From: Acorus gramineus | Taxonomy: Eukaryota > Streptophyta > Magnoliopsida > Acorales > Acoraceae | NCBI GenBank assembly: GCA_030737835.1 | Contig: CM060853.1 | Span: 16,922,895-16,986,894, forward strand | Direction: 5' to 3' | Length of the DNA stretch: 64,000 nt | Shown: piece by piece, positions 35,086 to 47,603 of the stretch | Position numbering within the stretch: the first letter of the stretch is position 1 | Layout: the number at the start of each line of letters is the position of its first letter | Notes under the pieces: model-generated | Seen by the model: only the letters and a program-made list of their open reading frames with translations | What the model was told of the DNA's origin: nothing | Databases searched by the model: none | Position numbers and translations under genes: made by a program

Positions 35086-35884
35086 TTTGTGAAGACTTTT
35101 TTAAGTGATGGATTTTTGAAGAATTTGGTAAAGAAAAAGTCATTTCAAAATCCAACCCAAATGGGTGGGATTCTCATAGACTTTTATTATATAGCATTGT
35201 GAATATCTTTTTTTTTTTTCTTTTAACAAAACTCTTTTCTTTTATGAATTATGGTTATCTAATGCCTTTCATATTTTATTCATAGTTTTTTTTATATCTT
35301 CTCTATTTGTCATCTTTTTTAATGAATATGTAGATGAATGAAATATTAATATCACCTCATATGTTTGATAAATATCTGAGAATGGTGGATTTGCTTGTGT
35401 TGTAATCAATCATTTCATTATTGTATATTATATAATATATACCTAGATCATCCACCATTATTTTCTTTTTCAAACTAAAGCATATTGTTCTTACATTGTT
35501 ATGACATCCATTAGAATAAAAAAAGAGTGACTTTTAAATAAGAATCTACATGAAGAAAAATAATTTCACAAAGCCCCCTATTGGCTCTTAAACAGTATTA
35601 ATAGCTCTAATTCTCATGTTTTTATTAACTGAAAAAAAATAACCCAGCAAAAACATCTAAAATTATAACTCACATGTTTAATGATTTGAAGATTAAATAT
35701 TATAAATTTAAATGATTTGAATTCATGAATTAAATTCATTGCCCATTAATAAATTTAAATGAATTTTTTGTAACAGTATATATTTCAAATATGTGAAGAT
35801 CGATATTTACTATATTTAATTATATCTTATGTTGGGTGTGAATAATTCGTGTTGAATTTGAATATTTGTTATTTTAAAAATATA
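35086..35884. other. Intergenic, AT-rich
   Basis: No gene or element recognised. Confidence 0.4.
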
Positions 35885-36195
35885 AAAACAAGTCTACAAA
35901 AGTCTACGAGAATCAATAGAAATCCATTTATGAAAGTCTACAAAAGTTTGTGAAATTCCATCAGAATCAATATGTAAAAATCTGAAAAATCTATGAAAGT
36001 TTATGAAAGTCTGTAAAAGTTTTTGAAAGTCTGTAAAAGCCCATGAAACTCAATCCATGAAAGTCTTTCAAAGTATGTGAAAGTCTGTAAAAGTCTTTAA
36101 AATATTATATAAAAGTCTATAAAAGTCTAAAAATGTTTGCAAAAGTATGTAAAAGTTTATGAGAATCAATTTGTAAAAGTCTGCAAAAATCTATG
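35885..36195. repeat. Degenerate short-period repeat, AAAGTCTGTA type
   Basis: The motif AAAGTCTGTA, AAAGTCTATA or AAAGTTTATG recurs every 10-12 bases or small multiples across about 300 bp, mixed with GAATCAAT and CCATGAAA blocks. Confidence 0.7.
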
Positions 36196-36339
36196 AAAAT
36201 TCACCACTTAAATAATATCCACGTGAATCCATCAAAATCAGAATAGACTGACCCTTATATTCAGTTCAAATTTTAATACCAAATACAATGATTGCACTTC
36301 TTTATTTATTGGTTTATTGGTCAAATCTTTCCCTGCCAT

Positions 36340-36715
36340 CAAAAGGACAAGAACGGCATCCCTCCGGAAACCGCCCCAGATTCCTCGTCAGCAAGATCCT
36401 TGACTACGGCTTCACCGCCCCCACTTAGTCCCCGTACAAGGACCACTAGCGCAACCTCTGCCGCATCACTACCATCAGCGTCTACTTCACTGCCCGCGTC
36501 AACTCCTTCTCCCCCATCTGGTCTGCCGAGGTCAGGTCCATCGTCAAGCGATTCTTCGTCTGGGGGAGTTTACAAAGGTGCAGCTAAAATCAGTGCATTC
36601 AACGTGATGATGGAGATGACGAGGCGGAAGAGTTTAGGGGGATCAAAGAGGAGAGTTTCCGGTTGATGGGGCGTCGAATTTAGGGGATTTCTTTTTGGGG
36701 TGGGTTCCTTTCATC
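36340..36715 (+). pseudogene. Cytochrome P450 CYP81-type fragment, broken
   Basis: The frame from 36369 reads NRPRFLVSKILDYGFTAPT, stop, SPYKDH, stop, RNLCRITTISVYFTARVNSF and on to SAEVRSIVKRFF. This follows the B'-to-C helix region of CYP81 enzymes, where the two stops stand where Trp is expected (T-W-x-PY and DHWRNLRR). Frame shifts then move to KISAFNVMMEM and to DDEAEEFRGIKEESFRLMG, matching the later F-helix region after an internal deletion. The haem-binding Cys region and the N-terminal membrane anchor are absent. It is locally GC-rich. It is a non-functional fragment, possibly moved by a transposon or left from a lost CYP81 gene. Confidence 0.8.
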
Positions 36716-39700
36716 CATAAAATAAAATTTTTATTTTTTAATGGGGTGGGGTGAATAGTTGAAAGGGTGAAAATAATGCCCCCCGAAGTTTAATCCAATT
36801 TTCAGATATCTTACCGTCTTTCAATTTTGGTAGTTATATATCCAAATTAAGATAATTATACACTATCTTGACCCGAATACCCAAGATATATATTTCTAAG
36901 AGCATTGTTATACGCAGTCATGTGGACAGTCTCACAGACAATCTCATATATCTCATTAACCTTCTGGCAAGATATATTCCCTCCTCGTGAGGTATATATA
37001 TATCTTGATAAAAAAAAATCATTTGTTAAAAAATGAGTTCATTCAATTTGAAATAGAACGATATATATTTTTATCAAAGTATATATTTCATTAGGTGATG
37101 TTAAATATTTTAAAAAAATTAAAAACGTGAGGTATGTCTGTGAGACTGTTCACAGGACTGTCCCTAACATATATTTTCCTAACATTTTTATATTTCTATA
37201 TGTATTTAACTAATTCAAGTATATATATATTTATTTTATTTGTAATACTTCATCAGATATTTGGGTGGGTTGAAAGTGACCCAAATTAAACCGAATCAAC
37301 TTGATTTATCAAATCTGAATCCAAATCAAATCTGAACTGAATCTAATGATTGGCTTCAACTTAGTCTCTTCAGATAGGGTTTGAGGGTCAGGTAAGTTTC
37401 AGTTAGATTGGGTAGGGTTTGGGTTAGCCTCCACCGACTATGGGTTCGGTTAAGGTCAAATTACAACCGAGCCAAATAACGTGAGTTGCAATGTCAGAAG
37501 ATTGTATACTTTCCCCAAAAAACACACATTGAAAATGATATAAAAGATTCGTTCGGATGTGATAATGAAAAACAGTTTTCACTTAAAATCAGTTCCTTAA
37601 TCACTACAGTATGATCTTTTGAAAATGACGTGTTGATACACCCAATGAGTGCTATCACACCCGGTTTTTTTTTCAACCCCAATTTTAGTTCTGCATGCTC
37701 GATAGAAAATTAACAAAGTATATACTCACATTAACGAGGTACATCCACCAATAGAAAGTTTTAACATTTTCTATAAATTCATACATGCAATTCATTGGAG
37801 CATATACTTTATTTTTTATAAAAGCTTATATTTCATTAGATGAGATATATTATTTTTAAAAATTTAATACATTAAACTGGAATTGAGGCTGGAAACAAGA
37901 ATGTATATAACATTATCCTACACCCAATCTCATTTGCAGCCCCATCTACAATCTGGAAATGATCTTCCAGTTGATTATGCATTTCGTTAGTGGAGGATAT
38001 ACAGTCTTAATGAAGCATATACTATACTAGTGAAGTATATGATCGATTAATTGCATAATATTTTGATATCTTTGAGACCAATATATTAACACTAATCTTT
38101 GGGTGTTGAATTGGGTTGGACATAGAAAATAAAAAATTTCTAGGAATGCAATGTAATAAATTAATTTGGCATTGATAAACTGAGTTGTTCCTACTAGTAA
38201 ATACTATATTAGAAAACTGTAAAAAAAGATATGTACTTAATTCATTACATTTGAGTATATTACTTCAATATTTTTTGTAAGTATATGTAAATCTAGATAA
38301 GTTTACATCTTAAAATATACAAAACATTTTAGACTGCAAAGTAAATTATAGGAATGATTATCTATTTATCTCTAACATATTTCAATTAATTTTATGGGTC
38401 TCTTTTTTACTCAGGGACTCTCCATTGATGAGTCTTAAATGGCTGCCTAGCTAGCTAGCCCTTCTACAAATACATGCACATTTTGTTTAGGAAATGATAT
38501 GTCTAATCTTGTATGTAGCGTGGTTAGCATCCCTCACTATTTTTCTTTTTTTTTAAAAGAAACATTTAATCATTCATTAAAGCATTTGCCGTTATAAACA
38601 ATAAAGTATACATTGAAATATACTATTATATATATTTTTTTTTAATTCTTATATATTATAATAGTGCAATGTAAAATACGACAGCCCAAAACTGATTATG
38701 AACTTTAGATGGTGATGTGCAAAACAGTGTTTTTTTTTTTTTTTTTTTAAGGAAAGAAGAAAGGACTTGCCAAAACAATGGCAATATTGAATTATTGATG
38801 CTCAATCTAAATACAATTTATGATCCAGATCTGGATCCAGATACTCTCTCTAAAGTCCAGATGGATTATCATCAGATATCTAATTGATAAGATCCAGATC
38901 ATGATCCATTTACATCTCTGCTCACCCTTCACCAAACTCCCCTAAAGAATCCACATTGTCAGGACAGGAAAGACAGTACTCCATTGATCAAATACAAGAA
39001 AAACGTACTTAACAAGTTTAAAATATATTAGGTCAACTGAGTTGTGCTTCAGATTCACCAACACTATCTACTTTTATATATATATATAACAATTTATGCC
39101 AGTTTGCAATTCATATTATTAAACATCAGAAGTGTCTAATTCATTTATTTTATACACCTCCAGAACTGCACGTAACAGAGTTGTTGTATTTGGACGGCCT
39201 TAAAAAAAGGATAATGTTACGTACAGTTCAATTTTCAGTCTCAATTTCAATCTATATGCGTTTTGAATCTTTTAAAAATAGTATACCTCATATAATGAGG
39301 TACATACTTTTATAAAAAAATAAAACATATACTATAATTAATTATATAGATGTATTTATAAAAAATATAAAAAAAAAATTAAAATATATATCTTGTTAAT
39401 ATTAACATATGCATCGTTAATTTTATATGGACGCGTATAGAATTCTAACGAGGTTAAAAATGATACGGGTATAACAGCACTCTTAAAAAAAACACATCAC
39501 CTCTACAGTTCATGAAAGGGACGTACTCCAAATATATATATATAACATAAATTGACTCACACTTTCAAAGAAGGTCCACTCACCCTTTCCACAACTTATT
39601 CCAAAACAGCCTTCTCAAATAAACAAAGAATATTATAACCAGGTCATAGAAAGTCTAATCAATTAAAAGAATTCCCCCCTAACAACCAAGTGCATGAGAA

Positions 39701-39830
39701 GGCATTCAGAAACTACTTAGAAATAACAACTATTCAATTCAAATTAAAACTAATGTTTTCTCTGTGACCGCTTCCCTTCCTCACACCTTTTCAAAACAGC
39801 ACCACCCTTGAAACTTCCTCCCCTTATAAC
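36716..39830. other. Intergenic, no supported gene
   Basis: A stretch near 37245-37460 is rich in GGGTTTGGGTT/AACCC-like and ACCGA words, like the hAT-type element at 51.2 kb but without readable ends. A T21 run lies near 38731-38749. Nothing else was recognised. Confidence 0.4.
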
Positions 39831-39834
39831 ATCC

Positions 39835-39843
39835 ATATAAAAA
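39835..39843 (+). promoter_or_regulatory. TATA box of the calmodulin-like gene
   Basis: CATATAAAAACC lies about 80 bases before the ATG at 39920, followed by a CT-rich leader, a standard plant core promoter layout. Confidence 0.6.
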
Positions 39844-39919
39844 CCATACCCTTCTCATCCTTCCATTCCAAACCAAACCATTCTCTTCATCTTCTCAAAC
39901 ACCCTCTCTTTAGTTTACA

Positions 39920-40489
39920 ATGGAAGTTGAATCAGTAGTTGGTTTCATCTTAATATGCCAAATCATCAACTATGTCTTCGACTTCGCGAAGCTCTATTCG
40001 GCTTTCGCCGCGCTCTTCCTCTTCAAGGAAGAACTCTTCAGAGCATCATCAAAACTCCAACAGGAGACAACGACGACGTCGACGACGACGACAACGAAGA
40101 GCGAAGACTTGGGTCATCATGGAGAGCTGAGACTGCGACTGGCGGAGGTGGAGGAGGTGATGGAGAGGCTGGGTTTTGCCTGCGATGATTCGGAGGGCGA
40201 GACGTCGACGTTCGGTGAGTTCTTGGGGTCGAAGGACTTGTCGACGATGTTCGAAGAGAAGGAGCCGAGTTTAGAAGAGGTGAGAGAGGCTTTTCGGGTT
40301 TTCGACGACGATAAAGACGGGTTCATCGGAGCGGGAGACCTGCAGAGGGTGCTGACGAGGCTGGGGTTTGTGGAGGGGGTGAAGGTGGAGGCATGTGAGG
40401 AGATGATTGAAGCTGTGGGTGGTGGTGGTGGTGATGGGAGGATTGATTTCAATGGGTTTGTGAAGTGCATGGAGAATAGCTTCTGTTAG
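39920..40489 (+). CDS. Calmodulin-like calcium-binding protein (CML45/46-like), 189 aa, intronless
   Basis: A probable calcium sensor. The N-terminus (residues 6-35, VVGFILICQIINYVFDFAKL onward) is strongly hydrophobic and could anchor the protein in a membrane, as in several CML proteins. A Thr-rich low-complexity stretch (50-59) follows. EF-hand 1 is at about 121-149, with loop D129-x-D131-x-D133-G134-x-I136-x3-D140, complete for Ca binding (Asp rather than the usual Glu at position 12). EF-hand 2 (about 168-179) is degraded to glycines at loop positions 1, 3 and 12 and keeps only DGRID, so it should bind calcium poorly. The gene is a single exon with a TATA box and a CT-rich leader. Plant CML genes of this type are often stress-induced; that is family knowledge. 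Confidence 0.9.
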   Translation: MEVESVVGFILICQIINYVFDFAKLYSAFAALFLFKEELFRASSKLQQETTTTSTTTTTKSEDLGHHGELRLRLAEVEEVMERLGFACDDSEGETSTFGEFLGSKDLSTMFEEKEPSLEEVREAFRVFDDDKDGFIGAGDLQRVLTRLGFVEGVKVEACEEMIEAVGGGGGDGRIDFNGFVKCMENSFC

Positions 40490-41100
40490 ATTGAGTTGGT
40501 CCAACATATATGTTATGATTTTGGTTCTTTGGGTGATTTTTTTTTATTTATTTCTTGTATAGAGGATGAATTCTTCTTCTTTTTTTTTTTTGTGGATTTT
40601 GATCCATTGGAATAGAAGAGGTACCTTCATATTGGATTACAATAGTCAAATAATCTTTTCAGTCTCTTGTTATGGTTAATATTGTATGAAAGTCCTGACA
40701 GAACATAAAACAGAACAAGAGACAAATTTTTATATGTTTAAATAGAATGGTGGGACTTGCAGAATAATAAAATTGACTTGCATAATAAGAAAATCAAATG
40801 CAAATTGAAAGGAATACATAAAATTTCTGTTTATAATAAAGTCATTAAAAACACTATCAAATCATTACTGCAATAGCTTTTATTTTATTTTAAAATCACC
40901 TATTTTCATATTTTGATCTCCATGTATTGTAATAAAGAATTGATTGTGATTAAAATACTGAAAATTGATCTATAATCATAGAGAAATCAATGTTAATATG
41001 ATTCTCATAATTATGACAATATAATCTAATGTTTCTTTCTTTTCTTAATTTTTTCTGCATCACTATTTTGCAACAATTCAGCCCATGTTTTAAATTTTTT

Positions 41101-41330
41101 AATGGGTTTGTGAAGTGCATGGAGAAAAGCTTTTGTTAGATGAGTTATATATGTTTTGATTTATTGTAGAGAGGATGAATTCTTTTTTTTTTTTTTTGTG
41201 GATTTTGATCCACTGGAATAGAAGAGAAACCTTCAATTCAAATTCGATTTTAGTAGTCTTTTTATCTTTTCTTTCTCTCTCATGGGTGTGTTACTTGAAT
41301 GAAAGTCTTGACAGAACATACAATAGAAAC
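41101..41330 (+). pseudogene. Partial duplicate of the CML gene 3' end and 3' UTR
   Basis: AATGGGTTTGTGAAGTGCAT, present at 40451 inside the last codons of the CML gene, recurs at 41101, followed by GGAGAAAAGCTTTTGTTAGA in place of GGAGAATAGCTTCTGTTAGA. The match runs on into the 3' UTR (GAGGATGAATTCT, T-run, GTGGATTTTGATCCA, GGAATAGAAGAG, GAAAGTC-TGACAGAACATA). Only the last 13 or so codons are duplicated, so it is not functional. Confidence 0.85.
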
Positions 41331-44300
41331 ATATAATAGGTATAAAATATATAAGATAATTTAATAACTTATTAGTCAATTAAAAATTAGATAGAAAAGC
41401 GACTAGGCAGGGATTAATCATGGCTTTAGAACATTGAGGGCTTGTTTGGATACTGTACAAATAGATGTGGATTTTTATTTGCACTGGATCAAACACAATA
41501 TCTTGTTTGATTATGATAATTAAGTGTAACAAATAAAATCATAGGGCAGTCATTTGCTCTATTAAATGGGGCAATCAAAATCCCAACCAACTCCACGTGT
41601 TATTATTTGTACAGCTTTTATTTTCACACCTTTCAAGTCTATATAAAGTAATTTTACATTTTTACCCTCTAACAAATTTATTAAAATCCATATTATCCAA
41701 AACAAATATTTCTTTTCCTAATCTTATCTTAAGAATTAAAATAAATAATTATATTTTATAAATTTATATAACTTAGAATAATATTAAAATATATCAAGAA
41801 ATCTTAACTAACTATCATAGATATTATCCAACAAAATTGCTATTTATAAAATATAAAAAAACCTTGTGGGATTATTTGTTAGTTGAAATCAGATTTACTT
41901 TTGTTTATATTCTATTATATTATAACCAATTTTTTAAAACCACATTGACTTATATATAGATTAAATAAAACTAATATATGCAATTTTTAAATTTTTATTT
42001 TGTATATATAATATATTGTTAATATATTTTTCGTTTTAAGAAAATAACATATTTGATAATCATTAGAAAAAATATTTTATCTATTTATAATATTATTATC
42101 TTGTAACATAATAAATTAACACATATATAAATAGTTTCACATATTTGAGACAAACAGCTATTAACAATAACATGTGTGTAAATGATAGCATAACATGAAA
42201 ACAGACAAACATGTGTAAACATTATACAAAATTTTCTCTGCACGTATAATGTAAAATTTGCATGTATAGAAAAAACATGTACAAATAATCACTGTATTCA
42301 AACATGCCCTGAATAAAATCTACGACATCTCCCAACTAAAAACATGTGAAACAAAGGATGAAATATCTGTTGGACACACTGATAATCAAACAAGTACAAA
42401 TTGGGAAATTCACGAGTACTTAACACGTTTTTTTAATTACAATTGGTGGTCAAAAGCGTTAAAATTTCAGAGAAGACCGTATTTGAATGGATTTGCGAAT
42501 TCAATCTTTCAAAGCACTGAGACAACTTTAACTCCTATCAAAGACTTCTCAAAAAAGAAAAAAAAAAAATTCCCATCAAAGTCGTCCATTGGATCTAAAC
42601 TAACATATGGTCTCCATTAATTAGTCCTTACCCACGAAGAGTTTTACCAATCCTACATGATCCTGACCAATATTAGAGATCCCCACTGTGACTAGGTCGA
42701 TTTGGAAGGCAATGAAGAATGAAGTGATATTTAAAAGCTCTCGTTTGTATATCGATAATATTTAGGACACGGTGGTGACGTCGATCAGGGATTGAGAGCA
42801 CAACATTGCTGGAGAGAGAGGGGTTGCGATGTATGCTAATAATTTTATAAGTACTGAGTGATGAGTCTCCACAGTAGAGGATCAAGAAGACTGGTAGATA
42901 TCCCATCTACAGGCCCCCCATCCCACTCCCGCGTAGAGTTTCCTTGTTCTTGTTTTTTTTTTTCTTTTTCTCTCACCCCTCATTTATACTTTGCAATACA
43001 AGTGAATGTAATAAAATCTAACTTTTTTTCAAGAAAGAAAAAGAAAAGGATCCTGGTAAAAGATTCAAAAGGCATATTGGAAGCCATGGATCTCAACAAA
43101 TTCTTAACTTTACCCATGATCATTTTCACGCAACTAGCTCTATTTAAAAAATCAAGATCAAATTTAGAGGATCGACTGATCTTGATAGATCAATTGACCT
43201 ACTAGTCGATCACACAGCCGACATTGACCAATTTTATACACACACACAATCTCTTAAATTGATTTATATCTTTATTTGATAATATACTGCCGTACTACAA
43301 TTTTATTAAAATTGATGATTACAGTGATTTTTATATATTTTTCTCATATACTTTTACATATTTCTTCTATTTTGTATATTATGTAATTTTTTAAATACTT
43401 TTGTATGGGATCGCGAGTATGATTAGGCGAATCAGTAAACTCGATGAATAACTCGAGATTCATGATCTATCAAAAAAAAAATATATTATATTTTTCTATA
43501 GTGTAAATGCACTTCCTTCGACTTCTTTTAGGAAAATGATAAGTTTAACTCTCGGTATAGTCTTATCCACAGTTTTTACTAATATCATTTTTTAAATATG
43601 CATCCATTCAAAATCTATGCTATTATAAGTAAATCACATATTAAGATACATTAGCATATTTTAAAAAAGAAATTTAAATTTTCATACACTACAAATAGTA
43701 CACGTTGCATTATCGCGGTGTTAAGTGACTGGAAAATCTTTTTAAAACAGATTTATTGAATCAACCTATGATTCTAAACACACTGATAGATCTAACAATA
43801 CACTCAACTCCAACAGTGATTTTTGTTGAATATGCTTGGTTTAGGAACAGAGGAACATATGTGTAAGATGACCCAGGTAATTCATCAAAGACTCCAATTT
43901 AATTCTACACGAGCTTTCTAATTAAAACACGTTTTGAATGGTATGGATGACCTATCTGTCTTTGAACAACTTCGTGACTAATTAATAACATATTAGCTTG
44001 ATCAACAAGTAATTAATCTCTATTGCCATCAATATTGACCAAACGGTCAAATAAGAAATATCTTCCTTTACTTATGAAAAGACAAACAGATCAATTCATA
44101 GGAGAGAAAACAAAACTTGAGAAGGTACATCTTCATTTTATCACACCTCATACCAATTGTGACGGCCCGTGTCTAAAACTGTGACACGTATGCATGCCAC
44201 TTATCACAACGCTCTTTTTTTTTTTTTTAATAGAACTTCAAAATATCCACCTTATTTAATCGCATTTGATAACAACCATAAAATTGTTAAAATTTTATGA

Positions 44301-44490
44301 TAAGGACAATACAAAAAAATAGTAAAGCCACAAAATCAAATCAATATAAAAACATAAAAAAAATATTCTACGAATGAAGAATAGAGGATTAAAAAAACAT
44401 ATCAGTTTCGGTGAAAGTAAACAGAAATACTCTCTCACACACAAGGTTGAATGACCTCAACCAAAACAGAAAAAGAACACTGATTATTAA
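41331..44490. other. Intergenic, no supported gene
   Basis: AT-rich sequence. No element with readable ends was found. Confidence 0.4.
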
Positions 44491-45144
44491 TTATAGGTGG
44501 CTCTGGACTTGTGATATTTCACTTATGGTGAATGAGACCAATTTGACACATTTATATAGGCACTACAGCAATGTTAAAAAACGTTTAAAAGGAAAATTAA
44601 TAAATTAAACACGCATTTTAAAATTGGAGGAGGCCCACACGCATGCGGACCAAGCCCGCGGAAAGGGGTCTAGAGTGGCTTGAGGAGAGGGATTTGCACC
44701 CCCACTTATTATAGGTGGCTCTGGACTTGTGATATTTCGCTTATGGTGAATGAGACCAATTTGACACATTTATATAGGCACTACAGCAATGCTAAAAAAC
44801 GTTTAAAAGGAAAACTAATCAATTAAACACGCACATTAAAATTGGAGGAGGCCCACACGCATGCGGACCAAGCCCGCGGAAAGGGGGTCCAGAATGGCTT
44901 GAGGAGAGGGATTTGCACCCCCCTTATTATAGGTGGCTCTGGACTTGTGATATTTCGCTTATGGTGAATGAGATCAATTTGACACATTTATATAGGCACT
45001 ATAGCAATGTTAAAAAACATTTAAAAGGAAAACTAATCAATTAAACACGCACATTAAAATTGGAGGAGGCCCACATGCATGCGGACCAAGCACGCGGAAA
45101 GGGGTCCAGAGTGGCTTGAGGAGAGGGATTTGCACCCCCCCTGC
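44491..45144. repeat. Three tandem 218-bp units
   Basis: Units begin TTATAGGTGGCTCTGGACTT at 44491, 44709 and 44927. Each contains ATTTATATAGGCACTA, GGAGGAGGCCCACACGCATG, CAAGCCCGCGGAAAGG and GATTTGCACCCC. The copies differ by only a few bases, so the amplification looks recent. The unit has a TATATAGG-like box and a GC-rich end, and is followed at 45141-45310 by GC-rich text ending in CCGATGTGGGAC, a word common in plant repeats. It may be an amplified piece of an LTR or other retroelement. Confidence 0.9.
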
Positions 45145-47340
45145 GCGCGCATGCGGGCCTCGTGTGCGCACCCAGGGGTTTGGTCCAATAGAAATCTAAG
45201 CCCACGGGTTGATGGGCTGGACTTTGTGTGCGTGCTCAACAATAGAATAATTTGTCTCTATGTATAAGGTGAAAGAACCAAGTGATTTTAACCGATGTGG
45301 GACTAAAGTGTTGGAAAGGAAAAAGAAAATGCTCAATTTTTTATCAACCAAGATGAAAGAACAATGGGTCATTTAAAATAGATTCAATACTAACAAAAAT
45401 AACATATAATCAACAAGATATATAATCACCCCCTTTTTCCAAGATAATTATTTAACTCAATGTGAAATCTCTATATAGATATATCATGAAATTCAGAGCT
45501 CTCAATGACACAATGTTCCATTCACGCAACTATTTAAAATGAAGATTGAGTCCATGGAGCCTACATGTAGTCATATTTTTCCTACTCCACACATATTTAT
45601 CTTATTTCTAAAAAAGATATATGTTTTTGTTAGATGAAACATTTTTTTAGGTGTTGATATAGAGTCTATCATCCACTATCTGATAGTATCATTTGTAAGC
45701 CCAACTTTAATTGTATCTAGTTTGTACTAAATTATGCTAATATATAATTATTTTTTTTGTAAAAAATATGCATTCAATTCCTTTGAGTAAAATATAATTT
45801 ATATATATGTTATTAATAGTAAAAAAATAAAAACACTATACAAGATATTATCATATTAATCACTTATTTTGTTCCTACTAACGATGGATGGACAGCTAAC
45901 GGAGGGGATCTGTTTGTAAATACAATAATGATTCACAGACCCCATTTTACAGGCCCCATGAGGTGGCATAAGTGTTAACACCTATTTTGTCCTTTATGTC
46001 TTTTTCAATAATTACTCTCCATAATCAGGAGTTGGTTACAATGGCTGATGTTTCATGATTTTTTGAATTTGTTTTGAGGATCAAATCCCATGATTTTTTA
46101 TTATTAATAGTCTTCTCTCTTTTACTTTATAAGATGAAAAGAAAAACATGATTTGTCTGTCTGTCCATCTACGGTTTCTTTTTCTTCTACACCTAAAATA
46201 AAATAAAATTTATATTTGGGTCACATTCCTTATTTTGCATTTTTTACAATTTTTATTGAATTATTGATGCTAAATGTTAAATTCGATAACTCTTTTACAA
46301 CATTTTTTTTAAGAACACATAAAATCATATTAAAAGGTTGTTTTGGAGATTTTTCAAGCATTGATTTATTTTTTGGAAGACTGAAAGTTTTTCAAGCATT
46401 AATTTGTTTTTTTTTGAGAACTGGAGGTTTTTCAAGTATTGATTTGTTTTTCGGAAGACTTTTCAGCCTCCAATCAGATCGGAAAATCATAATTGAACAA
46501 TTGGATGTCGTTTTTAATGTTTGTTAATTCAGGTGTGACATTTTATTTTTTGTTTGTTTTGCATTTGTTACAATTTTTTTATATTGAATTTGGTGCTAGA
46601 TGTTAAATCTGATAGCCTTAAATGTGGGGCATTTGATCTTTAAATTATTTAACAATTATATTTGGAAGTCAATTACATTGTGGAATGTCACTAACTTTTA
46701 ATTACTTTATATAAACAAAGTCAGTTGAATTTACAAATGTAACTGACTTCTAATGCAATTTATTGTTAAAATTTATAAATGTAACTGAATTTTATTCTGA
46801 ACTCTAATTTTATACTGTGATTTGTGTTTCATTTTCTGCATTTATTGAAAAAAAATTGCATCAATCACAAGGAATAAAAAAATTACAAATTAACAACAAT
46901 GTTTAAAAAAAGAGGTTGATTATTCTTTATCGCCATTGTTTTTTGGTTGAATGAGAGGCCGCAAACAAAAACTTGATTTTTTTTTTTTATGTTTTTGATG
47001 AAGTTGGTTTTTTTGAATGATTTTGTTTTTTCAATTTTTTTTTTAAGAAATCCTAGAAGATTTAAATTTCAGTTCTGCTTTAATAAATGTAATTAATAAT
47101 TTTTTTTATTAGTTTTTTTGAAAAAATAGATTTTTGAAATGAATGGAAGGTCGAAAAAATAGAGATGGATTTAAGGAGGGAGAAAATTGTCGGTTTAAAG
47201 AGAGTAATATTATATTTTATTTTTTTAATATTTTTTTAAAATTAAACAAGTAATAAATGAGATAATGAAAACTTTGGGGGCTTAAAAATGGACCTAATAT
47301 AGGAGGACTCTTGTAAATATGACCTTTCTAAACACCTTAT
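45145..47340. other. Intergenic, upstream of the Lys/Ser-rich gene
   Basis: A loose repeat of GGTTTTTCAAGCATTGATTT-like text occurs three times at about 46344-46455. No gene could be supported. Positions 47340-47600 are the likely leader of the next gene and include AAACCCT telobox-like words. Confidence 0.4.
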
Positions 47341-47603
47341 CCATCAAAGTCAACACCCAAAACCCCCAAATCTGAAACCCTTTCACACCTTTCATCGCTC
47401 TCTCTGTTTTCTTGTTCAATCAATTCGAAGAACCAAACAAAACCCACTAAATTTTACGGTCGATTTTTTATGGGTTTGTAGAAATTTTTGAAATTGATCG
47501 AACAGGATCCCAAATTCGACCCAAAAGGACCCACAAAACAAATTCTTGGTTTCTTCATCTGGTTCGTTTTTGATCCATTAAGTCATCTTGGTATCCGTTG
47601 AAG

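Noticed and set aside
34774..35092. Direct repeats that might suggest a CRISPR-like array
   Set aside because: The units are contiguous with no unique spacers and the genome is a plant; this is a minisatellite.
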